This document shows positions 16,667-25,236 of a stretch of DNA of 42,943 nt, one piece after another. The first letter of the stretch is position 1. Every line of letters starts with the position of its first letter. The position numbers were made by a program, and so were the translations under genes. This stretch comes from Psychromonas sp. (GTDB taxonomy: Bacteria > Pseudomonadota > Gammaproteobacteria > Enterobacterales > Psychromonadaceae), in contig JABXKR010000282.1 in the NCBI GenBank assembly GCA_013619145.1, positions 1-42,943 of the forward strand, in the 5' to 3' direction. The notes beneath the pieces are model-generated. The model made no database searches. It was not told the origin of the DNA and worked only from the letters and a program-made list of their open reading frames with translations.

Positions 16667-17587
16667 ATGATAGATAACGAAAATGAGTTTGAAAATTGGA
16701 TTTTACCTGAACTTGATGATTCAGAAACAAACGAAACCGAAGAAACAACGTTATTTGGCAAACCAGCCACTTGGTATAATAGTGAGCATGCGATAAAGGA
16801 AGATGAGCCCGTTGAAGAGGCGCCTCAACCTTTAACACTTGATGATATTGAAGCGATCCGTCAATCGGCTTACGAAGATGGTTTTACAGAGGGCAAAGAG
16901 GCTGGATTTACACAAGGACTTGATGAAGGTAAAACAGAAGGTTTAAAGGACGGTCTTCAACAAGGGCTCGAACAAGGTATTAAAGATGGATTAACCGAAG
17001 GGCAGGTGCAGATAGATAAACAGGTCACTGAGTGGCAATCATTAATAGAACGATTACATCGCCCCCTTGAAAAATTGGATGACAATGTTGAATACCAGCT
17101 TATTCATTTAGCAACCAGCCTTGCAGAACAAATTACACGTTGTGAAGTACAAAGTAATCCGCAAATTATTTTACAAGCCTTAAAGCAAGCTGTCGAAGCA
17201 TTGCCGGTTTCAGAGCAAACATTAAGAATTTTATTACATCCGGATGATCTTAAATTTGTGCAACATGCTTATTCTGAAGAGGTTTGTTTAAAACGCGGTT
17301 GGGACTTGCAAGCTGAGCCTGTTTTAGCGCGAGGTGATTGCCAAATTCACACGCAAACATCGAGTGTTGATTACGCCTTTTCCACCCGTATTGAGCAAGT
17401 CTTGAAACACTTTTTTAAAGAAAATCATCAGCGACTTCCTGAAAAAAATGATGATTCAAATTTGCTCAATGAACATCCTATTGAAAATAAGCAAGTTTCA
17501 ACTGAAGCGGAACAATCCGCTCAAGCGTCATCTGCAGCAGAAATGACTGTTGAACAAGATGCAAGTGAAACAGTAAGCTCAAATTAA
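16667..17587 (+). CDS. fliH: FliH, flagellar export ATPase regulator/stator
   Basis: A 306-residue protein that holds FliI at the export gate and C ring. It has an acidic N-terminus, then a run of glycine repeats (GFTEGKEAGFTQGLDEGKTE, then GLKDGLQQGLEQGIKDGL) typical of FliH GxxxG helices at about residues 70-110, and a C-terminal FliH/VATPase-E-like domain (HLATSLAEQITRCEVQSNPQ and further). The tail is long and rich in Ser, Ala and Glu. A ribosome site AAAGGA lies about 12 bases upstream, and the leader contains the decayed fliG repeat copies. Confidence 0.93.
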   Translation: MIDNENEFENWILPELDDSETNETEETTLFGKPATWYNSEHAIKEDEPVEEAPQPLTLDDIEAIRQSAYEDGFTEGKEAGFTQGLDEGKTEGLKDGLQQGLEQGIKDGLTEGQVQIDKQVTEWQSLIERLHRPLEKLDDNVEYQLIHLATSLAEQITRCEVQSNPQIILQALKQAVEALPVSEQTLRILLHPDDLKFVQHAYSEEVCLKRGWDLQAEPVLARGDCQIHTQTSSVDYAFSTRIEQVLKHFFKENHQRLPEKNDDSNLLNEHPIENKQVSTEAEQSAQASSAAEMTVEQDASETVSSN

Positions 17588-17597
17588 GAAGTCATAA

Positions 17598-18929
17598 ATG
17601 AATAAATTTGCGCAGCGTATTGCACAATATCAAACCGGAGAGTCGGTCACCCACCCTACCGTATCAGGAAAGCTTATTCGCGTGGTTGGTTTGACGTTAG
17701 AAGCAATCGGTTGTACCGCTGCCGTTGGCAGTTTGTGCCACGTTGAAACAAATGATGGTTTTATTGATGCCGAGGTAGTTGGTTTTTCTGGTGAACGTCT
17801 GTTTTTAATGCCCAGTGAGCGTTTAACCGGGGTTGTGCCTGGCGCAAAAGTGATACCGCAAACGCACACCCAGGGTATTCCTGTCGGTATGGAACTCTTA
17901 GGGCGGGTGCTAGACGGTCTTGGTCAACCTCTTGATGGCAAGGGCGAAATTATTACCGCGCAAACCAGTCAGTATAATAATCCGCGGATAAACCCGTTAA
18001 ACCGTAAAGCGATTAAAGATCCTCTTGATGTCGGTATCAAAGCAATCAATGCCTTGCTTACCGTAGGGCAGGGGCAGCGAATGGGACTTTTTGCAGGATC
18101 CGGTGTAGGTAAGAGTGTGTTATTAGGCATGATGACACGAGGTACCAATGCGGATGTGGTGGTCGTTGGTTTAATCGGGGAGCGTGGTCGAGAAGTTAAA
18201 GAATTTATCGAAGAGATACTCGGTCCCGAGGGACGTAAACGTTCCGTGGTGATTGCCGCCCCAGCAGATGCTTCACCGTTAATGCGTTTAAAAGGGTGTG
18301 AAACATCACTCACTATTGCCGAGTATTTTCGTGATCAAGGATTAAATGTTTTATTGTTAATGGATTCATTAACCCGTTTTGCGCAAGCACAACGTGAAAT
18401 AGCATTAGCGATTGGTGAACCACCTGCAACCAAGGGCTACCCACCTTCAGTCTTTGCTAAGCTGCCGGCGCTAGTTGAACGCGCAGGTAATGGTAATGAA
18501 AATCAAGGCTCTATCAGTGCCTTCTTTACAGTATTAACAGAGGGGGATGATCTGCAAGATCCGATTGCAGATGCCTCAAGGGCGATCCTTGATGGGCATA
18601 TTGTTTTATCGCGGGAGCTTGCTGATTCTGGGCATTTTCCTGCCATTGATGTCGGTAAATCGATTAGTCGTGTAATGCCAATGGTTACCTCTGATGAACA
18701 CCAAACCCTTGCTCGAGTATTAAAACAAGCTTATTCCTTATATCAAGAAAATAAAGAGTTAATTACTATTGGCGCATATGCTAGAGGCAGCGATCCACGC
18801 ATCGATAAAGCGATTGTCATTAAACCAAGGTTGGATCACTTCTTGCAACAAGGTATGAAAGACGTTATTAGCTATAACGATTGTTTGACGCAGCTTGCGA
18901 CATTGACGCAGGAGTTTGTAAATAGCTAA
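17598..18929 (+). CDS. fliI: FliI, flagellum-specific export ATPase
   Basis: A 443-residue ATPase of the F1-beta/type III secretion family that energises export of flagellar subunits. Walker A is GSGVGKS at residues 167-173; the family signature region [20 protein letters not shown] carries Walker B, and the catalytic glutamate lies in [13 protein letters not shown]. Length is standard. It lies ten bases after fliH and 22 bases before fliJ. Confidence 0.98.
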   Translation: MNKFAQRIAQYQTGESVTHPTVSGKLIRVVGLTLEAIGCTAAVGSLCHVETNDGFIDAEVVGFSGERLFLMPSERLTGVVPGAKVIPQTHTQGIPVGMELLGRVLDGLGQPLDGKGEIITAQTSQYNNPRINPLNRKAIKDPLDVGIKAINALLTVGQGQRMGLFAGSGVGKSVLLGMMTRGTNADVVVVGLIGERGREVKEFIEEILGPEGRKRSVVIAAPADASPLMRLKGCETSLTIAEYFRDQGLNVLLLMDSLTRFAQAQREIALAIGEPPATKGYPPSVFAKLPALVERAGNGNENQGSISAFFTVLTEGDDLQDPIADASRAILDGHIVLSRELADSGHFPAIDVGKSISRVMPMVTSDEHQTLARVLKQAYSLYQENKELITIGAYARGSDPRIDKAIVIKPRLDHFLQQGMKDVISYNDCLTQLATLTQEFVNS

Positions 18930-18951
18930 GCCCTAAATAAAGGAATTAATA

Positions 18952-19398
18952 ATGGCAAGAGATGCATTACAACTTGTTTATGAACAGCGAGAAAAACAAG
19001 TAGAACAAGCATTACGTGCCTACCAAAAAGCACAACAGGTTTTGTTTGAACAGCGCAGTCAACTGCAAAATCTCCATCAGTATCGTCGCCAATATATCTC
19101 CCAGTTAACTGAAAAAGGCTCACAGGGTTTATCGATTTCAGAGCTTGGTAAATATCAGCAGTTTATTGTGCAAATTGATCAAGGGATTACTAAACAGCAA
19201 CAAGGTTTGGTGAAGTTTGAATATGATGTTCATGCCCACAAAAAGTTGTGGATGGAAAGTCAAGTGGGCTGCAAAGCAATGGCAATGCTACTTGAGAAAA
19301 AAGCCTTACAAAAAGCGAAAATTGCAGATCGTAAAGAGCAACAACTACTCGATGAGTTTGCCACCTTTCAATATTTTCAAAAAAGATCCTCGATCTAA
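18952..19398 (+). CDS. fliJ: FliJ, flagellar export chaperone/ATPase stalk
   Basis: A 148-residue Gln/Lys-rich, almost entirely alpha-helical coiled-coil protein (for example EQALRAYQKAQQVLFEQRSQ). This is typical of FliJ, the gamma-like stalk in the FliI ring. Sequence conservation in this family is low, so position after fliI carries much of the weight. The ribosome site AAGGA lies upstream of the ATG. It is the last gene before a 189-base gap containing a sigma54 promoter. Confidence 0.9.
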   Translation: MARDALQLVYEQREKQVEQALRAYQKAQQVLFEQRSQLQNLHQYRRQYISQLTEKGSQGLSISELGKYQQFIVQIDQGITKQQQGLVKFEYDVHAHKKLWMESQVGCKAMAMLLEKKALQKAKIADRKEQQLLDEFATFQYFQKRSSI

Positions 19399-19415
19399 CC
19401 TCTGAGTGATAGATC

Positions 19416-19431
19416 TGGTCTGTAAATTGCT
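19416..19431 (+). promoter_or_regulatory. Sigma54 promoter upstream of fliK
   Basis: TGGTCT-GTAAA-TTGCT keeps the invariant GG and GC with correct 12-base phasing, deviating from consensus only at non-critical positions. It would start the fliK operon near 19442, in line with class III flagellar promoters in polar flagellates. Confidence 0.65.
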
Positions 19432-19587
19432 TTCTTATATGGAAAACTATGAAAAGTTATAAAAACCCAATTTATGAGTTAATAATAAATTAGCTAAGCG
19501 GTTTTAAATTGAAAAAGAGGCATAAATGTCCTTTTTTATTCACTTGCTATTAAACGGCAATCGATTTTGTTTATAGAGAGCTATTGT

Positions 19588-21237
19588 ATGATGCAATCAA
19601 TATTATTAACCAGCCCAGCCAAATCGCAGGCAAATGAACGTTTGTCTGATACCTCTACAGTTGACGGTGAAGTTAAAAGTGATGAGTTGTTAAAAGAGGA
19701 AGGGCTACGTTTCTCTGATTTACTTGGTTCCGTGTTAGCTGGCAAAGGAAAAGAATGTAAAGATGCAGTCGCTGAGGAAGATTTAGCGGCAGAAGCTGAG
19801 ATTGACAGTGATCTTTTGCTTGATAGCTTAAGTGATGAAGTTGACAGTGAAGTTTTACCTGAAGAGCTGGATGTTAAATCAGCGGATTCTCAGCAAGACA
19901 GAGCAGAACAAACATTTGAAAATGAATTGTTAGTTGAACAGATTAAAAGTGTTGAAACTACTGAAAGTGTTGCAAGTGTTGCAAGTGTTGCAAGTGCTGA
20001 AAGTACTGAAAGTGTTGCAAGTTCTGCAACTGCAGTAAGTGCTGCAAGTGTTGAAAGTGTTGAAAGTGCTGCAAGTGCTGCAAGTACTGCAAGTACTGCA
20101 AGTACTGCAAGTACTGCAAGTGCAGCAAGTGCAGCAAGTGCAGCAAGTGCAGCAAGTGCTGCAAGTGCTGCAAGTGCTGCAAGTGCTGCAAGTGCTGCAA
20201 GTGCTGCAAGTGCAGCAAGTACTGAAAGTGTTGAAAGTGCCGCAAGTGAACAGCCTTATTCAGATCCGATTCTGATGGGAAAAGCATTAACTGTGAATAC
20301 CATGGATAAAGGCTATCTGTCAGAAGTTGAAGAGCTTAACGAGCAGTCTAACTCGAAGGAAGCTGAGAAGGATCAAGCTAACCCGCCAATTCTTGCGCAG
20401 ATAGAAGCTGCGCTAAAAATTGATACGCAGGTGACAGAGTCACAAAAAGTGGTAAAAGTAGCTAGTGAAAACCCCGAGTTATCCATACAGATAAAAAAAG
20501 GACAAGAAAAAGATTCAATCAATCTTAGTAAATCCTCACTCGCACCTGAAAGTACGAGTTTAAAAGCAAGTGAAACTGAAAAAACTTTAGTGAATGAATC
20601 TTTACAAGCAGAAAAACTCCAACCAGTAATGGACAAACTTGAACAAGTTTCATTTACAAATAAAAGTGAAGTAGAGCGCTCCCCGTTAACAGCTCCAATT
20701 GATAGCAGTGCGCTACGTTCAACAAATGTGAATGCCTCTAATCTAGACAAATTGATTAATCAAAATTTACAAAGTGCGACACAATCGTCGCTACTGCAGC
20801 AACCGTTAAATCTACAGGAAAAGCATGCTTCTGCCTTATTGGGTGAACGTATTCTGATGATGATTGGGCAAGGTAAACAAGAGGTGCTGATTCGCTTAGA
20901 TCCTGCTGAACTTGGCTCAATGCATATTAAATTACAAGTGCAGCAAGATCAGGTACAGTTAGCTATTCAAACACAAGTCGGGCAAAGCCGCGATATTATC
21001 GAGCAGAATTTACCAAGATTACGAGAGCAACTTGCGCAGCAGGGCGTTAGCTTAGGAGAAACGAGTGTTGAGCAACAAAGTCAGCAACAAAATAAAAATA
21101 ATCAAGGAAGAGATGAACTGCAACATAGGAGTGGCATGTTAGCGAATGATAGCTCGTTGCAAGTAATGGACGATAAAAGCGAGTGGATAGCCGCTAAAAT
21201 ACCGCTTCCAGCTCAAGGAATTGATTATTATGCATAA
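19588..21237 (+). CDS. fliK: FliK, flagellar hook-length control protein, with Ala/Ser repeat tract
   Basis: A 549-residue secreted ruler that measures hook length and switches export specificity through FlhB. The C-terminal Flg_hook domain is clear (GERILMMIGQGKQEVLIRLD, PAELGSMHIKLQVQQDQVQL, then the helix ending LREQLAQQGVSLGETSVEQQ). The N-terminal half is poorly conserved and acidic, and contains a 99-residue Ser-Ala-Ala/Ser-Val-Glu type tract from 33 tandem 9-bp units (19951-20247). Start chosen at ATG 19588, with GAGAG seven bases upstream; an in-frame TTG at 19567 is less likely. Confidence 0.93.
   Translation: MMQSILLTSPAKSQANERLSDTSTVDGEVKSDELLKEEGLRFSDLLGSVLAGKGKECKDAVAEEDLAAEAEIDSDLLLDSLSDEVDSEVLPEELDVKSADSQQDRAEQTFENELLVEQIKSVETTESVASVASVASAESTESVASSATAVSAASVESVESAASAASTASTASTASTASAASAASAASAASAASAASAASAASAASAASAASTESVESAASEQPYSDPILMGKALTVNTMDKGYLSEVEELNEQSNSKEAEKDQANPPILAQIEAALKIDTQVTESQKVVKVASENPELSIQIKKGQEKDSINLSKSSLAPESTSLKASETEKTLVNESLQAEKLQPVMDKLEQVSFTNKSEVERSPLTAPIDSSALRSTNVNASNLDKLINQNLQSATQSSLLQQPLNLQEKHASALLGERILMMIGQGKQEVLIRLDPAELGSMHIKLQVQQDQVQLAIQTQVGQSRDIIEQNLPRLREQLAQQGVSLGETSVEQQSQQQNKNNQGRDELQHRSGMLANDSSLQVMDDKSEWIAAKIPLPAQGIDYYA
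19951..20247 (+). repeat. 33-unit 9-bp minisatellite inside fliK
   Basis: Continuous units of consensus GCTGCAAGT with variants GTTGAAAGT, ACTGCAAGT and GCAGCAAGT. They are most uniform from 20122 to 20211, where units are almost identical. The period is a multiple of three, so gain or loss of units keeps the fliK frame. Long ORFs on both strands here are by-products of the repeat. Confidence 0.97.
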
Positions 21238-21316
21238 AGCTTTTTAATTGTTACTGAATTCGTAGAAAAGATGCATTAAAATCAGCGCTAATATTTTAAT
21301 AATAACGTAACTACTC

Positions 21317-21343
21317 AGCACCTCAATAATTTAAGGTGTTTTT
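21317..21343 (+). terminator. Possible weak terminator after fliK
   Basis: A short hairpin CACCT / AGGTG with a ten-base AT loop followed by five T residues. The stem is only five base pairs, so efficiency is doubtful. Confidence 0.4.
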
Positions 21344-21360
21344 ATCAAATAAGACTGTAA

Positions 21361-21479
21361 ATGCTCAGGGCTAAGCCATTTATGCTAAGTTCAAGGCAAA
21401 AAAGCGCAGTTTAGTCGTTTAAATGAGCATTTTTCAACGCGGAAATAAGCTTAAATGGCAACGACCTGGGTAATTACAT
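21361..21479 (-). repeat. 119-bp MITE-like dispersed repeat, copy B
   Basis: This segment equals the reverse complement of 42825-42943 with only about five differences in 119 bases. Its ends (CTCAGGGCTAAGCC on one side; the complement of CTCAGGTCGTCGCC on the other) form an imperfect terminal inverted repeat. It encodes no protein. It lies between fliK and fliL, ending about 21 bases before the fliL start. Confidence 0.85.
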
Positions 21480-21499
21480 AATAACAAGGACGAAATAGC

Positions 21500-22030
21500 A
21501 TGGCTGAAGAAGAAAATGAAGAGCTTTCGTTAGAAGATCAAGATAGCGCGCAAGGTGGAAGCAAAAAAAAGCTTATTATCATTATTGCAGCTGCTGTTTT
21601 GTTATTAGCTGCTGCAGTTGCCAGTTACTTTTTATTTTTTAGCGCTGAAAACGAGGCTGTAGCAGAGCAGACTGAGGAACAGGCTCCTGCGGATGATGCA
21701 AGCAATAATGTTACTGCAACTTATGTTGCGATGCCCCGTCCTTTTGTTTTTAATGTGCAGGATGGCAAGCGTGACCGCTTAGTGCAGATCAAGGTGCAAC
21801 TGATGGTGCGTGGTAGTAAAAACGCAGAGTTAGCTAAAAAACATATTCCTTTATTAGAGGGAACATTAGTACGTGTATTTGGTGCTGCGACCGTTGAGCA
21901 ATTACGTAGTCCGGCAGGTAAAGGACAACTTAGGATTTATTCATTAGAGGCGTTAAATGAAGCGACTTCTAGGGTTGAAAATAAAGCGTTAATTCATTCC
22001 GTACTGTTTACCGGCTTTGTTTTACAGTAG
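21500..22030 (+). CDS. fliL: FliL, flagellar basal body-associated protein
   Basis: A 176-residue single-pass inner-membrane protein that surrounds and supports the stator units. It has an acidic cytoplasmic N-terminus, one helix at about residues 24-48 (KLIIIIAAAVLLLAAAVASY), then the periplasmic stomatin-like FliL domain (PFVFNVQDGKRDRLVQIKVQ and following). The end VLFTGFVLQ is a typical FliL terminus. An AAGGA ribosome site precedes the ATG. The last 87 bases are part of the first unit of a tandem triplication that runs into fliM. Confidence 0.95.
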   Translation: MAEEENEELSLEDQDSAQGGSKKKLIIIIAAAVLLLAAAVASYFLFFSAENEAVAEQTEEQAPADDASNNVTATYVAMPRPFVFNVQDGKRDRLVQIKVQLMVRGSKNAELAKKHIPLLEGTLVRVFGAATVEQLRSPAGKGQLRIYSLEALNEATSRVENKALIHSVLFTGFVLQ

Positions 22031-22360
22031 TTGTTTTATAAGAACTGAATTTTTCATGGCAGATCTATTATAGCAAAAGGGATTCGCAGCACTTAATGAA
22101 GTAAACGTAATATTAGAAAACAACGCATTAATTTATACCGTATAATTTGCCGGCTCTGTTTTACCGGCGTTGTTTTATCTGAGTAGGATTTCTGATGGCG
22201 GCTCTGTTATTGTTAAATGAATTAGAAGCGCTTAATGAAGTAACCGCAATATTAGAAAACAAAGCATTAATTTATGCCGTATTATTTGCCGGCTTTGTTT
22301 TACAGTTGTTGTTTTACAAGAATAGGATTTTTCATGGCAGATCTATTATCCCAAGACGAA
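21944..22360 (+). repeat. 139-bp tandem triplication of the fliL-fliM junction
   Basis: Three units start at 21944, 22083 and 22222, each carrying a fliL tail, spacer, ribosome-site region and fliM start. The three ATG positions 22056, 22195 and 22334 are exactly 139 bases apart. Unit 1 holds the true fliL end; its fliM start is stopped after five codons (TAG). Unit 2 has stops in the fliL tail. Unit 3 leads to the real fliM, and its fliL-like stop TAG has become TTG. The units are clearly diverged, so the event is not brand new. This accounts for the 303-base gap 22031-22333. Confidence 0.93.
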
Positions 22361-22365
22361 ATTGA
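22195..22365 (+). CDS. Small chimeric ORF (fliM start fused to fliL tail), doubtful gene
   Basis: A 56-codon ORF created by the triplication. It starts at the unit-2 copy of the fliM ATG, with a retained AGGA-like site, and reads MAALLLLNELEALNEV, then the unit-3 fliL tail (ENKALIYAVLFAGFVLQ). Because the fliL stop is lost it continues into the real fliM start region in another frame, ending at 22365. It would be a small membrane-leaning peptide. There is no sign of selection; it may be translated by accident or couple to fliM. Confidence 0.25.
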   Translation: MAALLLLNELEALNEVTAILENKALIYAVLFAGFVLQLLFYKNRIFHGRSIIPRRN

Positions 22366-23362
22366 TGCACTCTTACATGGTGTTGATGATGTTGAAGAGG
22401 ATGTCGTTGAAAGTGAAGGAGATGGTGATGAATCCCTTGTCCATTTCGACTTTTCATCGCAAGACCGTATTGTTCGAGGTCGAATGCCAACACTTGAGTT
22501 GGTTAATGAACGCTTTGCCCGTCATTTAAGAATTAGCTTATTTAATATGTTGCGCCATACCGCAGAAGTCTCCATTAACGGGGTACAAATGCTTAAATTT
22601 GGCGAATATTTACATACGCTTTTTGTTCCAACGAGTTTAAATATGGTACGTTTCCGTCCATTAAAAGGGACTGCGTTAGTGACCATGGAAGCGCGTTTGG
22701 TTTTTATTTTAGTAGAGAATTTTTTTGGTGGTGATGGCCGTTATCATGCCAAGATAGAAGGACGTGAGTTTACACCGACTGAACGCCGTATTATCCAAAT
22801 GCTGTTGAAAATAGTTTTTGAAGATTACCATGATGCATGGGCACCAGTAATGGATGCTGAATTTGAATATTTGGATTCAGAAGTAAACCCGGCAATGGCA
22901 AATATTGTCAGCCCAACGGAAGTAATTGTTGTAAATTCCTTTCATATCGAGCTTGATGGCGGTGGGGGTGATTTCCATATCGCAATGCCTTATTCAATGT
23001 TAGAGCCGATTCGTGAATTGCTTGATGCGGGGGTGCAAAGTGATAAAGAAGATACCGATCAGCGCTGGAGCCAGGCATTACAAGATGAAATTATGGATGT
23101 CTCGGTTGATTTTACCGCTAAGTTATTGGAAAAAGAGATACCGTTGCGTGAAATGATGGGATTAAAAGCTGGTGATATTATCCCAGTTGATCTTCCTGAA
23201 ACAATGCTTGTGTCTGTTGAAGGTTTGCCGACATTCAGGGCTAATTTAGGTCAAGCAAATGAAAATTTAGCTTTGAAAATTACTGAACGAATCGCCCGAC
23301 CCGAGATGCAGACCAGTAAGCTGCAATTAGATAATATAAAAGACAGTCCGGATCATAATTAA
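22334..23362 (+). CDS. fliM: FliM, flagellar motor switch protein
   Basis: A 342-residue C-ring protein. The N-terminal CheY-P binding peptide is LLSQDEIDALLHG (residues 4-16), followed by the CheC-like middle domain (including PTLELVNERFARHLRISLFN) and a C-terminal SpoA domain (PLREMMGLKAGDIIPVDLPE). I use the ATG at 22334, which has TAGGA six bases upstream and gives the canonical MADLLSQ start. The ATGs at 22056 and 22195 are duplicated copies that cannot be read into this frame. Confidence 0.96.
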   Translation: MADLLSQDEIDALLHGVDDVEEDVVESEGDGDESLVHFDFSSQDRIVRGRMPTLELVNERFARHLRISLFNMLRHTAEVSINGVQMLKFGEYLHTLFVPTSLNMVRFRPLKGTALVTMEARLVFILVENFFGGDGRYHAKIEGREFTPTERRIIQMLLKIVFEDYHDAWAPVMDAEFEYLDSEVNPAMANIVSPTEVIVVNSFHIELDGGGGDFHIAMPYSMLEPIRELLDAGVQSDKEDTDQRWSQALQDEIMDVSVDFTAKLLEKEIPLREMMGLKAGDIIPVDLPETMLVSVEGLPTFRANLGQANENLALKITERIARPEMQTSKLQLDNIKDSPDHN

Positions 23363-23412
23363 TAACGACTGCTTTAAAATAAAATTAAAAAAAGTACAAA
23401 TAGGAAAAAGAT

Positions 23413-23811
23413 ATGAGTAATGAACAAGATATGGCTGATGAGTGGGCTGCTGCACTTGAGGAGTCTGGTGATGCGGGCAATGTTGATAATATTAATAATA
23501 TCGAACTTGATGAACTTAAGGATACAGCTCCGCCGCTGAGCCAAGAGGAGCATGCCCGATTAGATAGTATTCTAGATATCCCTGTGACTATTTCCATGGA
23601 AGTTGGGCGTAGCAAAATCAATATTCGTAATTTACTGCAATTGAACCAGGGCTCTGTTGTTGAGCTTGATCGTGTGGCAGGAGAACCGCTAGATGTACTT
23701 GTTAATGGAACCCTAATCGCGCATGGAGAGGTGGTGGTGGTAAATGACAAGTTCGGTATTCGATTAACAGATGTTATTAGCCAGACTGAACGGATTAAAA
23801 AGCTTAAATGA
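23413..23811 (+). CDS. fliN: FliN, flagellar motor switch protein
   Basis: A 132-residue C-ring component. It has an acidic N-terminal region and a C-terminal SpoA domain with ILDIPVTISMEVGRSKINIR, LNQGSVVELDRVAGEPLDVL and the final FGIRLTDVISQTERI. An AGGA site precedes the ATG. The stop overlaps the fliO start (ATGATG). Confidence 0.97.
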   Translation: MSNEQDMADEWAAALEESGDAGNVDNINNIELDELKDTAPPLSQEEHARLDSILDIPVTISMEVGRSKINIRNLLQLNQGSVVELDRVAGEPLDVLVNGTLIAHGEVVVVNDKFGIRLTDVISQTERIKKLK

Positions 23812-24221
23812 TGCGTTTTTTTATTGCTTTATGTGCTTTTTTTCCTCTCAGTGTTGTTGCTCTAGAAGAAAGCGCCAGTCATCCCGGTTTAGCAATAGGC
23901 AGTATGCTTGCATCATTGTTATTGGTGCTTGCTTGTATTTTTATTTTTGCCTATTTATTGAAAAAAACCAATTTATTAAAAAATGGCAAGGGAAGATCGC
24001 TTATTAAAGTTATTGCGACGCAGCCATTAACCAGTAAAGGTCGGGTGCAGATGATCGAAATTAATGGTCAGCAATATTTGTTAGGGGTAACAGAACAAAA
24101 TATTACCCTGCTCGATAAATTAGATACACCATTAACAGCGAAAGAAGATCTCAAAAGTGCAGTGACGACAACTCCTTTCTCAACTTTATTATCTAAAATA
24201 AGCAATAAAAACGATGCATAA
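23808..24221 (+). CDS. fliO: FliO, flagellar export apparatus assembly protein
   Basis: A 137-residue bitopic membrane protein with a signal-like N-terminus ([17 protein letters not shown]), a second hydrophobic helix ([20 protein letters not shown]) and a cytoplasmic FliO domain ([39 protein letters not shown]). FliO helps assemble the FliP ring. Either ATG at 23808 or 23811 could be used; both overlap the fliN stop. It overlaps fliP by eight bases. Confidence 0.92.
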   Translation: MMRFFIALCAFFPLSVVALEESASHPGLAIGSMLASLLLVLACIFIFAYLLKKTNLLKNGKGRSLIKVIATQPLTSKGRVQMIEINGQQYLLGVTEQNITLLDKLDTPLTAKEDLKSAVTTTPFSTLLSKISNKNDA

Positions 24222-24957
24222 AATATTTCTGCTAGCAGGCCTAATGCTACTGTTTGTTTCTCCACAGTTGTTTGCTGAATCAGGTGCCTTATCAGCTGTC
24301 ACGGTAACAACCAATGCCGGTGGTGATCAGGAATACAGTGTGACCTTACAAGTTTTAGCGTTTATGACCGCGCTAAGTTTCTTGCCTGCCATGCTGATTT
24401 TAATGACCTCTTTTACGCGTATTGTGGTGGTTATGTCGATTTTGCGACAAGCGATGGGTCTGCAACAGACACCCTCTAATCAAGTGATTAATGGCATAGC
24501 GCTGTTTTTAACCTTTTTTATTATGGCCCCAGTATTTGATCGCATTAATGAAACCGCGCTGCAGCCCTATTTAAATGAAGAGATGACCATAACGCAGGCA
24601 CTTGAAAAAGGCAAAAAGCCGATGATGGAATTTATGTTGGCACAAACGCGTTTAAAAGATTTAGAAACATTTCTTGAAATTGCCGATGTACAGGTAAATA
24701 CACCTGAAGAGGTACCAATTACGGTACTTATTCCGGCATTTGTAACCAGTGAATTAAAAACCGCCTTTCAAATCGGTTTTATGCTGTTTATTCCATTCTT
24801 AATTATTGATTTAGTGGTTGCCAGTATTCTGATGGCGATGGGTATGATGATGTTATCGCCTATGATTGTTTCGTTACCTTTTAAACTGATGTTATTTGTA
24901 CTGGTTGATGGCTGGAATTTGATCATGGGTAGCTTAGCTAATAGCTTTGGCCTGTAG
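24214..24957 (+). CDS. fliP: FliP, flagellar export gate protein
   Basis: A 247-residue export-gate protein with a cleavable signal peptide ([20 protein letters not shown]) and four membrane helices. Family signatures are [20 protein letters not shown] and [20 protein letters not shown], followed by [20 protein letters not shown]. It assembles with FliQ and FliR into the export channel. fliQ follows nine bases later, after a GGGAGG ribosome site. Confidence 0.97.
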   Translation: MHKIFLLAGLMLLFVSPQLFAESGALSAVTVTTNAGGDQEYSVTLQVLAFMTALSFLPAMLILMTSFTRIVVVMSILRQAMGLQQTPSNQVINGIALFLTFFIMAPVFDRINETALQPYLNEEMTITQALEKGKKPMMEFMLAQTRLKDLETFLEIADVQVNTPEEVPITVLIPAFVTSELKTAFQIGFMLFIPFLIIDLVVASILMAMGMMMLSPMIVSLPFKLMLFVLVDGWNLIMGSLANSFGL

Positions 24958-24966
24958 GGAGGATAT

Positions 24967-25236
24967 ATGGAACCCGAAGTTTTTGTAAATATATTCCGGC
25001 AAGCGCTTTGGCTTGTACTTATATTGGTTTCTGCGGTGATAGTGCCAAGTTTACTGATTGGTTTGGTGGTTGCAGTTTTTCAAGCTGCGACCTCTATTAA
25101 TGAGCAAACACTAAGCTTTTTACCGCGATTAATCATGACCTTAACATCATTAGCATTTGGCGCTCATTGGGGAATGGGGAAATTGATGGAGTTTTTCACC
25201 GCAATGGTTGAGCAGATCCCGCAAGTGGTTGGTTGA
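24967..25236 (+). CDS. fliQ: FliQ, flagellar export gate protein
   Basis: An 89-residue protein with two membrane helices; AVFQAATSINEQTLSFLPRL is the conserved FliQ turn. Ribosome site GGGAGG is six bases before the ATG. The stop overlaps the fliR ATG (TGATG). Confidence 0.97.
   Translation: MEPEVFVNIFRQALWLVLILVSAVIVPSLLIGLVVAVFQAATSINEQTLSFLPRLIMTLTSLAFGAHWGMGKLMEFFTAMVEQIPQVVG

Noticed and set aside
19951-20247. CRISPR-like regular repeat
   Set aside because: Units are contiguous 9-mers without spacers, lie in frame inside fliK, and no cas genes are nearby.
19958-20287. A 109-codon antisense ORF and a 78-codon sense ORF rich in Leu, Gln and His over the fliK repeat
   Set aside because: They are by-products of the 9-bp repeat, which is open in several frames, and have no ribosome site or non-repeat content.
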